Shown: in pieces, positions 51,678 to 61,656 of the stretch | Layout of the letters: every line of letters begins with the position of its first letter | Numbering within the stretch: position 1 is the stretch's first letter | Origin: Methylobacterium sp. Leaf104 | Lineage (GTDB): Bacteria; Pseudomonadota; Alphaproteobacteria; Rhizobiales; Beijerinckiaceae | DNA length: 64,000 nucleotides | Reading direction: 5' to 3' | NCBI RefSeq assembly: GCF_001422885.1 | Contig: NZ_LMMZ01000003.1 | Location: 102,927-166,926, forward strand | Made by a program: the position numbers and the translations under genes | The notes under the pieces: model-generated | What the model saw: the letters and a program-made list of their open reading frames with translations, nothing else | Told to the model about the DNA's origin: nothing | Database searches by the model: none

Positions 51678-53308
51678 GCGACCTCCGCGAACACGTCCGG
51701 CTTCGGGAAGGCCTCGTCGGGCACCGCGAAGCTCCTGAGGCCGGTGCCGAAGCGGTCCTGCAGGTAGGTCTCGGCGCGGGCCGCCATCGCCTTGTCGGAT
51801 TCCACGGTGAGTTCCAGCGTGCGGCCGGAGCGCCAGGCCACGACCTCGCCGTCCTCCACGATGGTCTCGCCGTCCTTCAGGACCAGCCTGGCGCGGGCGA
51901 ACATCGCCGTGCGGTCGGGGTCGTCGCGATAGACCGCGACGTCGGCCCGGGCGCCCTCGCGCAGGTGGCCGCGGTCGGCGAGGCCGAGGAGCTTGGCGGG
52001 TCCCGAGCGGGTGAGCTGGGCGATCTCCGAGAAGCTGTACTCGCGCTCGATCGCGCAGAGGCCCGAGCGCTCGGCGATGACCTTGTGCAGGGAGGCGATC
52101 TCGCGGTCGCGCTCCTCCTTGTCCATCAGGAAGTGGATGATCCGCGGGTAATCCGTGAAGGGACCGCCGTTGGGGTGGTCGGTGGTCAGGATGGTGCGCT
52201 CCGGCTCCTTCGAGAGGAGCATCAGCTCGAGGCCGATCGCCCATTGCAGGGAGCTCACCGGTCCGCGCGGCTTGTAGAGGAACGGCACCACGCCGCCGCC
52301 CTCGGCGTCGCCCGCGGTGAGGATCCACTTCTTCGGGTTGGCGCCCTTGCGGCCGGCGAACTGGCGCAGGATGTCGAGCGAGATCGTCACGGTCTGACCG
52401 AAGGCGACCTGGCCGACGTCGTAGGTCGCGTTGGGGTGCGCCTCCATGGCCTCGGTGATGCGCTCGGCCGCCGAGCGGAAGCCCCCGGTCTGGGGATTCT
52501 CGGGGTCGGCGACGCCGTAGCCGTAGAACTGGGCGTGGGCGAAGTGGATGCGCCGGCCCTCCGCCGCCTCCAGGGTCGCCACGAAGGATTCGTCGGCGCC
52601 CGGGATGCCGAGGTTGTTGCAGTGGACGTGCAGCGGGTGCGGCACGCCGATCTCCTCGACCGCGTCGAGGAGCGCGCCCATGATCCGGCGCGTCGAGAGG
52701 CCGTAGACCGGGATCTCGTCGTCGAGGCCGAGCTTCAGCATCCCGTCCTTGAAGGCCGAGGCGCCGCCCGCATTGATGCACTTGACGCCGAGGCCCCGCG
52801 AGGTGGCCACCGACAGGGCGACGAGGTCGCGCACCGCCGCCTTGCCCTCGCGCGCCCGCAGGAGCTGGAGCAGGTGGTCGTCGTTGCCCATCACCGTCAG
52901 GGCGCCGCGGTCGAGGAGCGGGATGTCGGCGAGCTCGAGCTGGGTGGCCAGCGCATTGGCGGGCGGCATCGCGGGCTCGACCGCCAGGGTGTAGCCCATC
53001 CGCGCGTAGTTCGCGCCGATCCAGGCGGCCGAGCCGCCGGCATGGGCGAAGGGATGGCCCTCGGGCGCGGCCTCGCTGGCGTAGAGCTCGGGCAGGAGCA
53101 GCCGGCTCATCACCACGTTGCCGCCGGCGATGTGCGAGTGCACCTCGACGCCGCCGGCCATCACCACGCAGCCGGTGGCGTCGATGGTCCGGTCGGGCGC
53201 GCGGTCGGAGGCGGCCACCACGCGGCCGTTCTCGATCCAGACCTCGCCGACCGCGTCGCGGCCGGCCGTCGGGTCGACGACCCGGCCCCCGTGAATCCGG
53301 ATCAGCAT
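51665..53308 (-). CDS. fhcA: Formyltransferase/hydrolase complex subunit FhcA
   Basis: 547 residues, amidohydrolase related to FwdA. Metal ligands: GVEVHSHIAGG (HxH), Lys in GVKCINAGG (likely carboxylated), LHVHCNN, FAHAQFYGYG and LTTDHPNGGP. It hydrolyses the formyl-methylofuran amide to formate. It overlaps the fhcB stop by 7 bp. The last residues (VACRS) fall in the tandem duplication. Confidence 0.95.
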   Translation of the reverse strand: MLIRIHGGRVVDPTAGRDAVGEVWIENGRVVAASDRAPDRTIDATGCVVMAGGVEVHSHIAGGNVVMSRLLLPELYASEAAPEGHPFAHAGGSAAWIGANYARMGYTLAVEPAMPPANALATQLELADIPLLDRGALTVMGNDDHLLQLLRAREGKAAVRDLVALSVATSRGLGVKCINAGGASAFKDGMLKLGLDDEIPVYGLSTRRIMGALLDAVEEIGVPHPLHVHCNNLGIPGADESFVATLEAAEGRRIHFAHAQFYGYGVADPENPQTGGFRSAAERITEAMEAHPNATYDVGQVAFGQTVTISLDILRQFAGRKGANPKKWILTAGDAEGGGVVPFLYKPRGPVSSLQWAIGLELMLLSKEPERTILTTDHPNGGPFTDYPRIIHFLMDKEERDREIASLHKVIAERSGLCAIEREYSFSEIAQLTRSGPAKLLGLADRGHLREGARADVAVYRDDPDRTAMFARARLVLKDGETIVEDGEVVAWRSGRTLELTVESDKAMAARAETYLQDRFGTGLRSFAVPDEAFPKPDVFAEVACRS

Positions 53309-54393
53309 GCGGCGCCCTTCTTCTGCGTGAGGCGTTGTTGGATACGATCTTGGATGGCGGTGAGGATGCCGGCCGCGCTCAGCTCGGCCGCCTGGCCGGA
53401 GGCCGGCGTATAGGTGATCGCGGCCCGGCGCTCGTCCCACAGGCTGCCGCCGGCGGTCTCGCCGGGCACGCCCACGGCGAAGACCACGTCGGCGACGTCG
53501 CCGCCGGCCTCGGGGCTGCCGACGCCCACGATGGCGACGCTCGGCAGGGTCCCGAGCCAGTCGGGACGCGGGGCGGGCAGGGAGGCGAGCCAGAGGGCGG
53601 CGTCGGCCTCGCCGGCGGCGATCTGGCGGGCGCTGTCGAAGCGCCAGGGATCGTGCTCGGGCACGTGGCGGCCGAAGCCGACGCGCGGGGCCTGGCCGGT
53701 GGTCCAGGCGGCGAGCTGCAGGAGGGCGCGGCCCTGGAACGGGTCGGAGAGGGGCAGGCCGAAGAAGCGCGTGACCTCGTTGAGGTCCTTGATCATGCCC
53801 TGGAGCATCTCGACGCCGAGTTCGCCGATCTCGGCCGGGTCGTACAGGACGACGCCGTACTGCGCGGTGCTCAGGCGCCGGGCGAGGTCGGCATAGGCCG
53901 CCTCGCCGCCGAGATTGCCCTTCAGGAAGGCGCGCAGATGCGCGATCGAGACCGCGAGGCCGCCGGCCTCGGCCGGGTAGGCCACGTGCCGGGTGGCGCC
54001 GTTGCGCGGGCCGCCGAGGGACAGGATGACCCGCTCCGAGCCGGCGGCACGGCCGCGGGTCGCCTGCGAGCCGGCGATGTCCTGGACGATCGGGCGGTCC
54101 CAGGGCGCGTTGCCGACGATGAGGACCGCGTCGGCCCGGCCGACGGCCTCGGCCGGCGTCGTCGTCATCGCGCCGGTGCGGCTCAGGGAGCCGAGCTCGG
54201 CATAGAGGCTCGGGCCGGCCACGGGATCGACGGAGGCGCCGAGGGCGTCGGCCAGGTGATAGGCCGCGCGCACCGCGCTCAACTCGGCGCAGAGACCCGC
54301 CAGGACAGCCGTCTGCGCTGAAGCGAGGAGCGTGGCGGCGGCCTCCACCGCCGCGTCCGCATCCGTCGCACCACCCTTCACCCAGGCCGCCAT
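53302..54393 (-). CDS. fhcB: Formyltransferase/hydrolase complex subunit FhcB
   Basis: 363 residues, related to FwdB/FmdB but shorter than the archaeal molybdo/tungsto-enzymes and without their Cys cluster or metal-pterin ligands (only Cys near 35 and the C-terminal one). In methylotrophs FhcB is a non-redox structural subunit. VLIVGNAPWDRPIVQDIAG and GRHVPEHDPWRFDS are readable family segments. First gene of fhcBADC, divergent from the mptG-like gene. Confidence 0.92.
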   Translation of the reverse strand: MAAWVKGGATDADAAVEAAATLLASAQTAVLAGLCAELSAVRAAYHLADALGASVDPVAGPSLYAELGSLSRTGAMTTTPAEAVGRADAVLIVGNAPWDRPIVQDIAGSQATRGRAAGSERVILSLGGPRNGATRHVAYPAEAGGLAVSIAHLRAFLKGNLGGEAAYADLARRLSTAQYGVVLYDPAEIGELGVEMLQGMIKDLNEVTRFFGLPLSDPFQGRALLQLAAWTTGQAPRVGFGRHVPEHDPWRFDSARQIAAGEADAALWLASLPAPRPDWLGTLPSVAIVGVGSPEAGGDVADVVFAVGVPGETAGGSLWDERRAAITYTPASGQAAELSAAGILTAIQDRIQQRLTQKKGAAC

Positions 54394-54722
54394 GCGTTGC
54401 ACCTTGGAAAATCGAGGGCCCGGCGCGCACCGTATTCGGCGTCGCGCGCGGCGGGACTGAGCCAGTCCATGTCGTTGGGGCGGCACGTTTGCATCGGCGC
54501 CGCCCCCCAGGCAACCCCCCAGGACCGTCCGGCGCGAATCAGGAGCCCGGCGCCGCGGGGGGGAGACATCGGGACCCCGGCGCCGCGCCGGGAGATTTGC
54601 CCGATGCGCTTGCGACGGGTCGGCGCTCCGTGGGAGAAGCCGGCGGCGCGGGATCGGCGGCCCGACGGGGCACGGGGCCGCATGGAACGGGAGGACGGGT
54701 CGCGATGGAGGGGATCGACGTG
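54394..54722. promoter_or_regulatory. Divergent intergenic region fhcB / beta-RFAP synthase
   Basis: 329 bp, no gene. It must hold promoters for both divergent C1 operons. A 12-bp direct repeat CCCGGCGCCGCG (54546 and 54576), each copy followed by GGGAGA, recurs at about 30 bp and may be a regulator site. No confident -35/-10. Confidence 0.4.
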
Positions 54723-55691
54723 ATGCGGCCCCCGAGCGGGCCGGGCGAACCCGGCACCGGCCTGCGGGTGCACGCTCCCGCCCGCCTGCATTTCGGATTC
54801 CTCGACCTGCATGGCGGGCTCGGCCGGCGCTTCGGCAGCATCGGCCTCGCCCTCGACGCCCCGGCCGTGACCCTGACGGCGCGACCGGCTGGGCGCCTCG
54901 ACGTGACCGGGCCGGAGGCACGGCGCGCCGCCGCCTACGCCCTGGCGGCCGCCGGGCATCTCGGCATCGCCGGTCACGCCGCGCTCACCATCGAATCCGC
55001 CATTCCCGCCCATGCGGGCTTCGGCTCCGGCACCCAGCTGGCGCTCAGCGTGGCGGCGGCCCTGGCCGGCCTCGCCGGGCGGCCCTTCGCGCCGGAGGAC
55101 TTCGCCAACGCCCTCGACCGGGGCAACCGCTCGGGCGTCGGGCTGGCGGCCTTCACGCAGGGCGGCCTCATCGTCGATGGCGGGCGTGACCCCGACGGCA
55201 ACCCGCCGCCGGTGATCGCCCGGCTGGCCTATCCGGAGGCCTGGCGCGTCGTGCTGATCCTCGACACCGGCATGACCGGCGTCCACGGCACCCGCGAGGT
55301 CGCGGCCTTCCGCGACCTGCCGCGTTTCCCGGAAGCCCAGGCCGCCGAGATCTGCCGCATCGTGCTGATGCAGGTGCTGCCCGCCGCGGTCACCGCGGAG
55401 CCCGAGGGGTTCGGCGCCGGCATCACCCGGATCCAGCAGCTCATCGGCGACCACTTCGCGCCCCACCAGGGCGGCCGCTTCGCCAGCCCGGCCGTGGCCG
55501 AGGCGCTCGCCGCCATCGCCGAATTCGGGATCGTGGGCTACGGCCAGAGCTCCTGGGGACCGACCGGCTTCGCCCTGGTGCCCTCGGAGGCCGAGGCCCG
55601 CGCCCTGGTGGCCATGCTGGAGCGCCCCGGCCCGCTGAAGTTCCTGGTCGCCCGGGGGCGCAACACCGGCGCGACGGTCACCGCGCTTTAA
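54723..55691 (+). CDS. mptG: Beta-ribofuranosylaminobenzene 5'-phosphate synthase (H4MPT biosynthesis)
   Basis: 322 residues of the GHMP-kinase-like superfamily. RVHAPARLHFGFLDLHGGLGR at the N-terminus (shared with archaeal RFAP synthase) and the GHMP loop PAHAGFGSGTQLALS near residues 96-110; GYGQSSWGPTGFAL late. It condenses p-aminobenzoate with PRPP, the first committed step to H4MPT. ATG 54723 has GGAGGGG 8-9 nt upstream, so it is chosen over ATG 54705. Confidence 0.9.
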   Translation: MRPPSGPGEPGTGLRVHAPARLHFGFLDLHGGLGRRFGSIGLALDAPAVTLTARPAGRLDVTGPEARRAAAYALAAAGHLGIAGHAALTIESAIPAHAGFGSGTQLALSVAAALAGLAGRPFAPEDFANALDRGNRSGVGLAAFTQGGLIVDGGRDPDGNPPPVIARLAYPEAWRVVLILDTGMTGVHGTREVAAFRDLPRFPEAQAAEICRIVLMQVLPAAVTAEPEGFGAGITRIQQLIGDHFAPHQGGRFASPAVAEALAAIAEFGIVGYGQSSWGPTGFALVPSEAEARALVAMLERPGPLKFLVARGRNTGATVTAL

Positions 55692-55740
55692 GACGACGTC
55701 CTGTAGATCCGAGCTTCGGGCCGCCCGCACCGGGCAGGCT

Positions 55741-55768
55741 TTGACAATTCGACGCCTCGGCGCACGAT
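55741..55768 (+). promoter_or_regulatory. Candidate mtdB promoter
   Basis: Perfect -35 TTGACA at 55741-55746; the best -10 is CACGAT after 16 nt (55763-55768), which is poor. It lies 55 nt upstream of mtdB. Confidence 0.4.
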
Positions 55769-55801
55769 CGGGCCGCGTCACAGCACGAAGGGAGTCCGAC
55801 G

Positions 55802-56695
55802 ATGGCCCGCTCGATCCTGCACATGATCACGCCTCTCAAGCACATGAGCCCGTTCGACGTGAACATGGCCGTGGATGCGGGCTTCGAAACCATCGCCACC
55901 TACGCGAATGCGACGCTCGCGGACGTGACGACGCTCGTGCAGGATTCGATCTTCTCGCGCGCCCCCCAGGACGGCGTGCGCACCGGGATCTTCATCGGCG
56001 GCAAGAACGCCGAGGACGCCCTCGACATGATGGACCGGGCCAAGAAGGCCCTGGTGCCGCCCTTCGCCAACCACATCTTCGCCGATCCGGCCGGCTCCTT
56101 CACCACGGGCGCGGCCATGGTCGCGGAGGTGACCCGCGCCCTGAAGGCGAAGTTCGACACCGGCCTCGAGGGCAAGCGCATCGTCATCTTCGGCGGCGCC
56201 GGCGTCGTCGCCTACGTCGCCGCGGTGATCGGCGCCCTGCACGGCGCCAAGGCCGTCCTCGTCGGCCATGACGGCGAGGAGCGCGTCAGCAAGATCGCCA
56301 ACACCATGCGCTGGCGCTTCGACGTCGAGGTCGAGGCGGTGGACGGCTCCACCGTGGCCGCCCGGCGCGCCGCCATCGTGAACGCCGACGTCATCCTCTC
56401 GGCCGGCCCGGCCGGCATCCCGATCCTCACGGCCGAGGACCTCGAAGCCGCCCCGAAGCTGCTCGTGGCCTCCGACGTCAACGCCGTGCCGCCCGCCGGC
56501 ATCGCCGGCATCGACGTCAACGCCGTCGACGTGCCCCTGCCCACGGGTCGGGGCGTCGGCATCGGGGCGCTGGCAGTGGGCAACGTGAAGTACCAGACCG
56601 AATCCCGCCTCTTCCGCCGGATGCTGGAGGCCGACGAGCCGCTCTGCCTCGACTTCCGCGACGCCTACACGCTGGCGGTCGAGGTGGCGGGCTGA
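55802..56695 (+). CDS. mtdB: NAD(P)-dependent methylene-H4MPT dehydrogenase MtdB
   Basis: 297 residues. N-terminal substrate domain ([20 protein letters not shown]), [15 protein letters not shown], then Rossmann domain [19 protein letters not shown]. It differs clearly from MtdA (no FDVVVGYDGG opening). It oxidises methylene-H4MPT to methenyl-H4MPT in the cytosol. GGGAG precedes the ATG by 7 nt. Its stop overlaps a CTG that seems to start the next gene. Confidence 0.95.
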   Translation: MARSILHMITPLKHMSPFDVNMAVDAGFETIATYANATLADVTTLVQDSIFSRAPQDGVRTGIFIGGKNAEDALDMMDRAKKALVPPFANHIFADPAGSFTTGAAMVAEVTRALKAKFDTGLEGKRIVIFGGAGVVAYVAAVIGALHGAKAVLVGHDGEERVSKIANTMRWRFDVEVEAVDGSTVAARRAAIVNADVILSAGPAGIPILTAEDLEAAPKLLVASDVNAVPPAGIAGIDVNAVDVPLPTGRGVGIGALAVGNVKYQTESRLFRRMLEADEPLCLDFRDAYTLAVEVAG

Positions 56696-57870
56696 CGCCC
56701 GAACCGTCGGAGCCGGCACCGGCCCTCGCCGGTCGGACCCTCCTGATCGCCGCCCAGTCCGGCCGCGCCCTCGCCCAGGCGGCGCGGCGGGCGGGCCTGG
56801 CGCCCCTCGTCCTCGACCTGTTCGGCGACGCGGACACCCGCGCTTTGGCCGAGGGCTACCGCCAGGCCGAAGGACGGTTCGGAGCCGGGCTGCTCGGCGG
56901 CGACGCGATCCTGCGCCATCTCGACATCCTCGCGGCCGAGGGGCCGGGCGAACCCCTCGGCCTCGTCCTCGGCAGCGGCTTCGAGGCCGCCCCCGACCTG
57001 ATGCGGACCATCGCGGGACGCCACCGCCTCCTCGGCGCCGGTCCGGATTGCGTGGCCGCCCTCAAGGATCCCTTCGCCCTCGCAGCGCTGTGTCGGGCGC
57101 AGGCCGTCCCGCACCCGGCCGTCACCCGCGATCCCGTGCCCGACAGGTCCGCCTGGCTGCTCAAGCGGGCCGGGGGTTCGGGCGGCACGCATATCCGCGC
57201 CGCGCCGGGCGGCCCCGCCCCGCCGGGCGCCTATTTCCAGGCCCGGGCGCCGGGACGGGCCGTGTCGCTGGCGGTCCTGGCCGACGGCGCCGCGATCCGG
57301 GTGGTGGGGGTCACCGAGCAATGGAGCGCCCCGTCTCCCCTCCGGCCCTTCCGCTACGCCGGCGCCCTGGAGCGGGCGCCCCACGAGCCGCCGGTGCTCG
57401 GGGCCGAACTCCTGGCGACGATGGCGGCCGGGGTCGCGTGCCTCGCGGCGGCGACCGGCCTCAGGGGGCTCGCCAGCGCCGATTGCCTCGTGGACGGGCG
57501 GGATTGGTGGCTCACCGAGATCAACCCGCGCCCGGGCGCCACCCTCGACGTGCTCGACCGGCGCCGGACCCCGCTCCTCGCCCAGCACATCGCGGCGAGC
57601 CTCGGCCGTCTGCCCGATCCGGAACCCGCACCGATGGATGCGGCGGCGTCGGAAATCTGCTACGCGGCCAGCGGCTACGCGCCGATGCCGCCGATCTCCT
57701 GGCCGGATTTCGTGCGCGACCGCCCAAGACCCGGCACCACGGTGGCGCGCCACGCACCGCTGTGCACCCTGTTCGCCACAGGGCCGGACTCGGCCGCCAC
57801 GAGAGCGATGTTGCGAAGCCGGGCCGCGGAACTGCGGACCCTGCTCGCCCTGACGGAGGGACACCCATGA
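56692..57870 (+). CDS. ATP-grasp protein between mtdB and mch (orf5 type)
   Basis: 392 residues if started at CTG 56692, which overlaps the mtdB TGA (CTGA). The first ATG/GTG/TTG in frame is ATG 56845, yet 51 codons upstream already encode a fold-like beginning ([20 protein letters not shown]). ATP-grasp features: [20 protein letters not shown] block (about 165-177) and [15 protein letters not shown] (Mg/ATP-binding NPR) about 280. The equivalent gene of M. extorquens (orf5) is needed for C1 growth and probably acts in H4MPT synthesis. It overlaps mch by ATGA. Confidence 0.85.
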   Translation: MTPEPSEPAPALAGRTLLIAAQSGRALAQAARRAGLAPLVLDLFGDADTRALAEGYRQAEGRFGAGLLGGDAILRHLDILAAEGPGEPLGLVLGSGFEAAPDLMRTIAGRHRLLGAGPDCVAALKDPFALAALCRAQAVPHPAVTRDPVPDRSAWLLKRAGGSGGTHIRAAPGGPAPPGAYFQARAPGRAVSLAVLADGAAIRVVGVTEQWSAPSPLRPFRYAGALERAPHEPPVLGAELLATMAAGVACLAAATGLRGLASADCLVDGRDWWLTEINPRPGATLDVLDRRRTPLLAQHIAASLGRLPDPEPAPMDAAASEICYAASGYAPMPPISWPDFVRDRPRPGTTVARHAPLCTLFATGPDSAATRAMLRSRAAELRTLLALTEGHP

Positions 57871-58853
57871 CCACCAGCCCGAGCGGCGCGAAATTCCCGT
57901 TTCCGAGCGTCAACGCCCTGACCGCGCCCCTGGTGGAGCGGCTGGTCGCCGATGCCGAGGCCCTGCGCCTGTCCGTGACCACCGAGAACGGCGCCCGCAT
58001 GGTCGATGCCGGCGCGACCGTGCGCGGCTCCATCGAGGCCGGGCGCCGCATCGCCGAGATCTGCCTCGGCGGCCTCGGCACCGTCTCGATCGCGCCCTCC
58101 GGCCCGATCGCGTCCTGGCCCTACTCGGTGATCGTGCACGCCGCCGATCCGGTCATCGCCTGCCTCGGCAGCCAGTATGCCGGCTGGTCCCTGGCCGACG
58201 AGATCGGGGATTCCGGCTTCTTCGCCCTCGGCTCCGGCCCCGGCCGCGCCGTGGCGGTGGTGGAGGACCTCTACGGCGAGCTCGGCTACAAGGACACCGC
58301 GACCCAGACCGCCCTGGTGCTGGAGGCGGCCGGCGGCCCGCCGGCCTCCGTCGTCGCCAAGGTGGCCGAGGCCACCGGCCTGGCGCCGGAGCAGCTGACC
58401 TTCATCTACGCCCCGACCCAGAGCCTGGCCGGCTCGACCCAGGTCGTCGCCCGCGTCCTCGAGGTCGCCCTGCACAAGGCCCACACCGTCGGCTTCGACC
58501 TCCACAGGATCGTCGACGGCATCGGCTCCGCCCCGCTCTCGCCGCAGCACCCGGACTTCATCCAGGCCATGGGCCGCACCAACGACGCCATCATCTACGG
58601 CGGCCGCGTGCAGCTCTTCGTCGAGGCCGACGACGCCGATGCGCAGCAGCTCGCCGAGCAGGTCCCTTCGTCGAACTCGGCCGATCACGGCGCCCCCTTC
58701 GCCGACATCTTCGCCCGGGTGAACGGCGACTTCTACAAGATCGACGGCGCCCTCTTCAGCCCGGCCGAGGTGATCGTCACCTCCGTCACCACCGGCAGGA
58801 GCTTCCGCGGCGGCAAGCTGATGCCGGAGCTGGTCGAGGCGTCCTTCCGGTAA
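57867..58853 (+). CDS. mch: Methenyl-H4MPT cyclohydrolase
   Basis: 328 residues, full Mch family: [63 protein letters not shown]. It interconverts methenyl- and formyl-H4MPT. ATGA overlap with the preceding ATP-grasp gene. Confidence 0.96.
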   Translation: MTTSPSGAKFPFPSVNALTAPLVERLVADAEALRLSVTTENGARMVDAGATVRGSIEAGRRIAEICLGGLGTVSIAPSGPIASWPYSVIVHAADPVIACLGSQYAGWSLADEIGDSGFFALGSGPGRAVAVVEDLYGELGYKDTATQTALVLEAAGGPPASVVAKVAEATGLAPEQLTFIYAPTQSLAGSTQVVARVLEVALHKAHTVGFDLHRIVDGIGSAPLSPQHPDFIQAMGRTNDAIIYGGRVQLFVEADDADAQQLAEQVPSSNSADHGAPFADIFARVNGDFYKIDGALFSPAEVIVTSVTTGRSFRGGKLMPELVEASFR

Positions 58854-59021
58854 AGCGCCGGTTCCAAGCCCTCGCCCCGGTGCGGGCGAGGGTGCCCGCA
58901 GGGCAGGCGGGGGGAAGGGACGACCGCTCCGGATTCGGCGCTCCCTTCATCCGTCCCGCCGCGCGGGCCACCTTCTCCCGCAAGAGGGAGACGCCATTCA
59001 CGTCGAGGCTATGGGAAACCC

Positions 59022-59933
59022 ATGCGGATCGGGCTCGCGGCCGACAACGGCAACTGGCACAAGGCGCGCCTGAAGGCCGCCCTCGAACAGCTCGGCGCCG
59101 CGCCGGTGCTGTTCTCCATGGCCGACGTCGCGGTGGTGACGGGGGGACCCGAGCCCCTGCGGGTGCCCGGCTTCGCGACCCTGCCGGACGGCGTCCTCCT
59201 GCGCACCATCGCGGGGGGCACCTTCGAGGCGACGACCATGCGCCTCGGTGTCCTGCACGCCCTGGCGGCCGCCGGCACCACCGTGTGGAACTCCCCCGGC
59301 GCGATCGAGCGCTCGGTCGACAAAGCGATGACGAGCCTGCTCATCGCCCGGGCCGGCCTGCCGACCCCGGAGACCTACGTGCTCTCGAAGCGCGAGGCCG
59401 CCGCCGAGATCGTGGCGCGGGAGGCGCGGCCCGGCCGTCCCCTGGTGCTGAAGCCGCTGTTCGGCTCGCAGGGGGAGGGACTCCAGCTGATCGAGCGCCC
59501 GGAGGACCTGCCCGACGAGGAGGCGGTGTCCCGGGTCTATTACCTCCAGCGCTACATCGCCCGCGCCGACGGCCTCTGGCGCGACTACCGGGTCTTCGTC
59601 TGCGAGGGCCGCGCCATCGCGGGCATGATCCGCGAGGGCGACGGCTGGATCACCAACGTCCATCGCGGGGGCCGGCCCCTGGCCTGGGCGATGCCGCCCG
59701 CCGCCGCCGAGCTCGCCGAGCGCGCGGCCGCCGCGGTCGGCGTCGATTATTCCGGCATCGATCTCGTGGAGGACGGGCAGGGGGGCTACCTCGTGCTGGA
59801 GGTGAACTCGATGCCGGCCTGGTCCGGGCTGCAGCGAGTCACCGAGGTCGACATCGCGCTCGCCGTCGCCCGCGGCTTCCTGAACGCCGTGCGGGCGGCC
59901 CGCCCGCCCCGCCTCGTCTCGGCCCTCGGATGA
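59022..59933 (+). CDS. RimK-like ATP-grasp ligase (orf7 type)
   Basis: 303 residues. RimK/MptN-type ATP-grasp: AGLPTPETYVL, PLVLKPLFGSQGEGLQLI, YLQRYIARADGLWRDYRVFV, LVLEVNSMPAWSGL (NxxP-type Mg site). In methanogens MptN adds glutamate to tetrahydrosarcinapterin; here it could modify H4MPT or the polyglutamyl methylofuran. The role is inferred. ATGA overlap with the next gene. Confidence 0.85.
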   Translation: MRIGLAADNGNWHKARLKAALEQLGAAPVLFSMADVAVVTGGPEPLRVPGFATLPDGVLLRTIAGGTFEATTMRLGVLHALAAAGTTVWNSPGAIERSVDKAMTSLLIARAGLPTPETYVLSKREAAAEIVAREARPGRPLVLKPLFGSQGEGLQLIERPEDLPDEEAVSRVYYLQRYIARADGLWRDYRVFVCEGRAIAGMIREGDGWITNVHRGGRPLAWAMPPAAAELAERAAAAVGVDYSGIDLVEDGQGGYLVLEVNSMPAWSGLQRVTEVDIALAVARGFLNAVRAARPPRLVSALG

Positions 59934-60817
59934 TCGCACCCGAGGCCATCGCCGCCGCCTACCGCGCGAGCTGCCTCGACGAGCTCGACGCCCTCAAGCC
60001 CGGCAACGTCCACGCCTTCGCCGACGGCCACCGCATGGCGGTGGCGGATTTCGTGGCGAGCGCGGAGGTCTCCGCGCCGTACCTCGCCGAGGCCGGGGCG
60101 CCGGTCGGCCGGCGCGTGCGCGGGGCGGTCGCGGCGACGATCGACCGGGTCGGCCAGAACACCAACCTCGGCATCCTGCTCCTCTGCGCGCCCCTGGCCC
60201 TGGCGGCCGAGGCGGCCCCGCCCCTGCGCCCGGCCCTCGCGGCCCTGCTCGACGGCCTCGATTCCGCCGATGCGCGCGACGTCTACGCCGCGATCCGCCG
60301 GGCCAATCCGGGCGGCCTCGGCCGGGCCGAGCGCCACGACGTCACCGATGCGGCGGCCCCGGCTTCGCTCCGGGCCGCCATGGCGGAGGCCGCCCCGCGC
60401 GACGCCATCGCGCGGGCCTACGTGACCGGATTCGCCGATCTGTTCGCGATCGGCCTGCCGGCCCTGGCGGCCGCCCGTGCGCGGGGTCTGGCGCCGCCCT
60501 GGTGCACCACCGCCGTCTACCTCGCCTACCTCGCCCGGGTGCCGGACAGCCACGTGGCCCGCAAGCACGGCCTCGACCGGGCGGAGGCCCTGCGCGCCGA
60601 GGCGCAGGCGCTGCTCGCCCTCGACCTCGAAGCGGCGCCGGTGGAGGCCCTGCTCGACCGGGACCGGGCCTGGAAGGCGGCCCGCCTCAACCCCGGCACC
60701 AGCGCGGACTTCACGGTGGCCACGCTGTTTCTCGCCCGCCTCCTCGAGGCCGGGGCCGAAACCGATCGGCCCGGTCAAGATTTCGCCGACTCAAACGAAG
60801 GTTCCGCCCGGCGATGA
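59930..60817 (+). CDS. CitG/MdcB-like triphosphoribosyl-dephospho-CoA synthase family protein
   Basis: 295 residues. CitG-family motifs: LDELDALKPGNVHAFADGH (N-terminal, KPGNV), TNLGILLLCAPLAL, HVARKHG (SRH-like) and LNPGTSADFTVATLF. True CitG makes a citrate-lyase prosthetic group, but no citrate lyase is near. Placed between two H4MPT-cluster genes, it more likely transfers a phosphoribosyl-type group in cofactor synthesis; this is inference. Confidence 0.83.
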   Translation: MIAPEAIAAAYRASCLDELDALKPGNVHAFADGHRMAVADFVASAEVSAPYLAEAGAPVGRRVRGAVAATIDRVGQNTNLGILLLCAPLALAAEAAPPLRPALAALLDGLDSADARDVYAAIRRANPGGLGRAERHDVTDAAAPASLRAAMAEAAPRDAIARAYVTGFADLFAIGLPALAAARARGLAPPWCTTAVYLAYLARVPDSHVARKHGLDRAEALRAEAQALLALDLEAAPVEALLDRDRAWKAARLNPGTSADFTVATLFLARLLEAGAETDRPGQDFADSNEGSARR

Positions 60818-61007
60818 ATAAATTGCCAGGCCGTACGCCCCGCGCAGGGTTGTTCCCGGCAAGGCCCCAGAGTAGGGTCCGCGCCGCGATCCGGGCTAAC
60901 CGGTCCGGTCCCTCGATGGACTGGACGCCGTGAACAAGGATAGCTGCCGACCGCGCCTGAAGCTCGGGGGCGGTCACGTCTTTTCAAGACTTTGGGAGAA
61001 ACCCCAC

Positions 61008-61520
61008 ATGGCGAAGATCAACAAGGTTCTGGTCGGCGAGGCCCTCGTCGGCGATGGCAACGAGGTCGCCCACATCGATCTCATCATCGGACCGCGCGGT
61101 TCGCCGGCCGAGGCCGCTTTCTGCAACGGCCTCGTGAACAACAAGCACGGCTTCACCAGCCTGCTCGCGGTCATCGCGCCGAACCTGCCCTGCAAGCCGA
61201 ACACCCTGATGTTCAACAAGGTCACCATCAACGACGCCCGTCAGGCCGTCCAGATGTTCGGCCCGGCCCAGCACGGCGTCGCCAAGGCCGTGCAGGATTG
61301 CGTGGCCGAGGGCACGATCCCCGCCGATGAGGCCGACGACCTGTTCATCCTGGTCGGCGTGTTCATCCACTGGGAAGCGGCCGACGACGCCAAGATCCAG
61401 AAGTACAACTACGACGCCGTGAAGCTCTCCATCGAGCGCGCCGTCAAGGGCGAGCCCACCGCCGCCGTCGTCACCGAGCAGCGCAACTCCGCTTCGCACC
61501 CCTTCGCGTCGAACGCTTAG
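61008..61520 (+). CDS. fae: Formaldehyde-activating enzyme
   Basis: 170 residues, complete Fae. [19 protein letters not shown] contains the catalytic His (about residue 22 here); [15 protein letters not shown] and [10 protein letters not shown] follow. It accelerates the condensation of formaldehyde with H4MPT and is among the most abundant cytosolic proteins in methylotrophs. GGGAGAA is 7 nt before the ATG. The 190-bp gap upstream and strong terminator downstream suggest its own abundant transcript. Confidence 0.97.
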   Translation: MAKINKVLVGEALVGDGNEVAHIDLIIGPRGSPAEAAFCNGLVNNKHGFTSLLAVIAPNLPCKPNTLMFNKVTINDARQAVQMFGPAQHGVAKAVQDCVAEGTIPADEADDLFILVGVFIHWEAADDAKIQKYNYDAVKLSIERAVKGEPTAAVVTEQRNSASHPFASNA

Positions 61521-61616
61521 ATCGGGGGCAGTCCTGGGCAGAGCGCGCCTCCGCCCGCACCGCGGGGCCTGCTCCAGCGACTGGCTTCCATCTTCCTCGG
61601 ACGATGAACACATGAC

Positions 61617-61647
61617 GGGGCGGCCTTCGGGCCGCCCCTCTCTTTTG
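61617..61647 (+). terminator. Intrinsic terminator after fae
   Basis: GGGGCGGCC-TTCG-GGCCGCCCC (9-bp stem, UUCG loop) followed by TCTCTTTTG. Confidence 0.88.
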
Positions 61648-61656
61648 CGCCGGGCG

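Noticed and set aside
50690..53413. 907-codon open frame antisense to fhcD and fhcA
   Set aside because: Shadow frame from extreme third-position GC; composition dominated by Gly, Ala, Arg, Asp, His, no recognisable domain, and both sense genes are certain.
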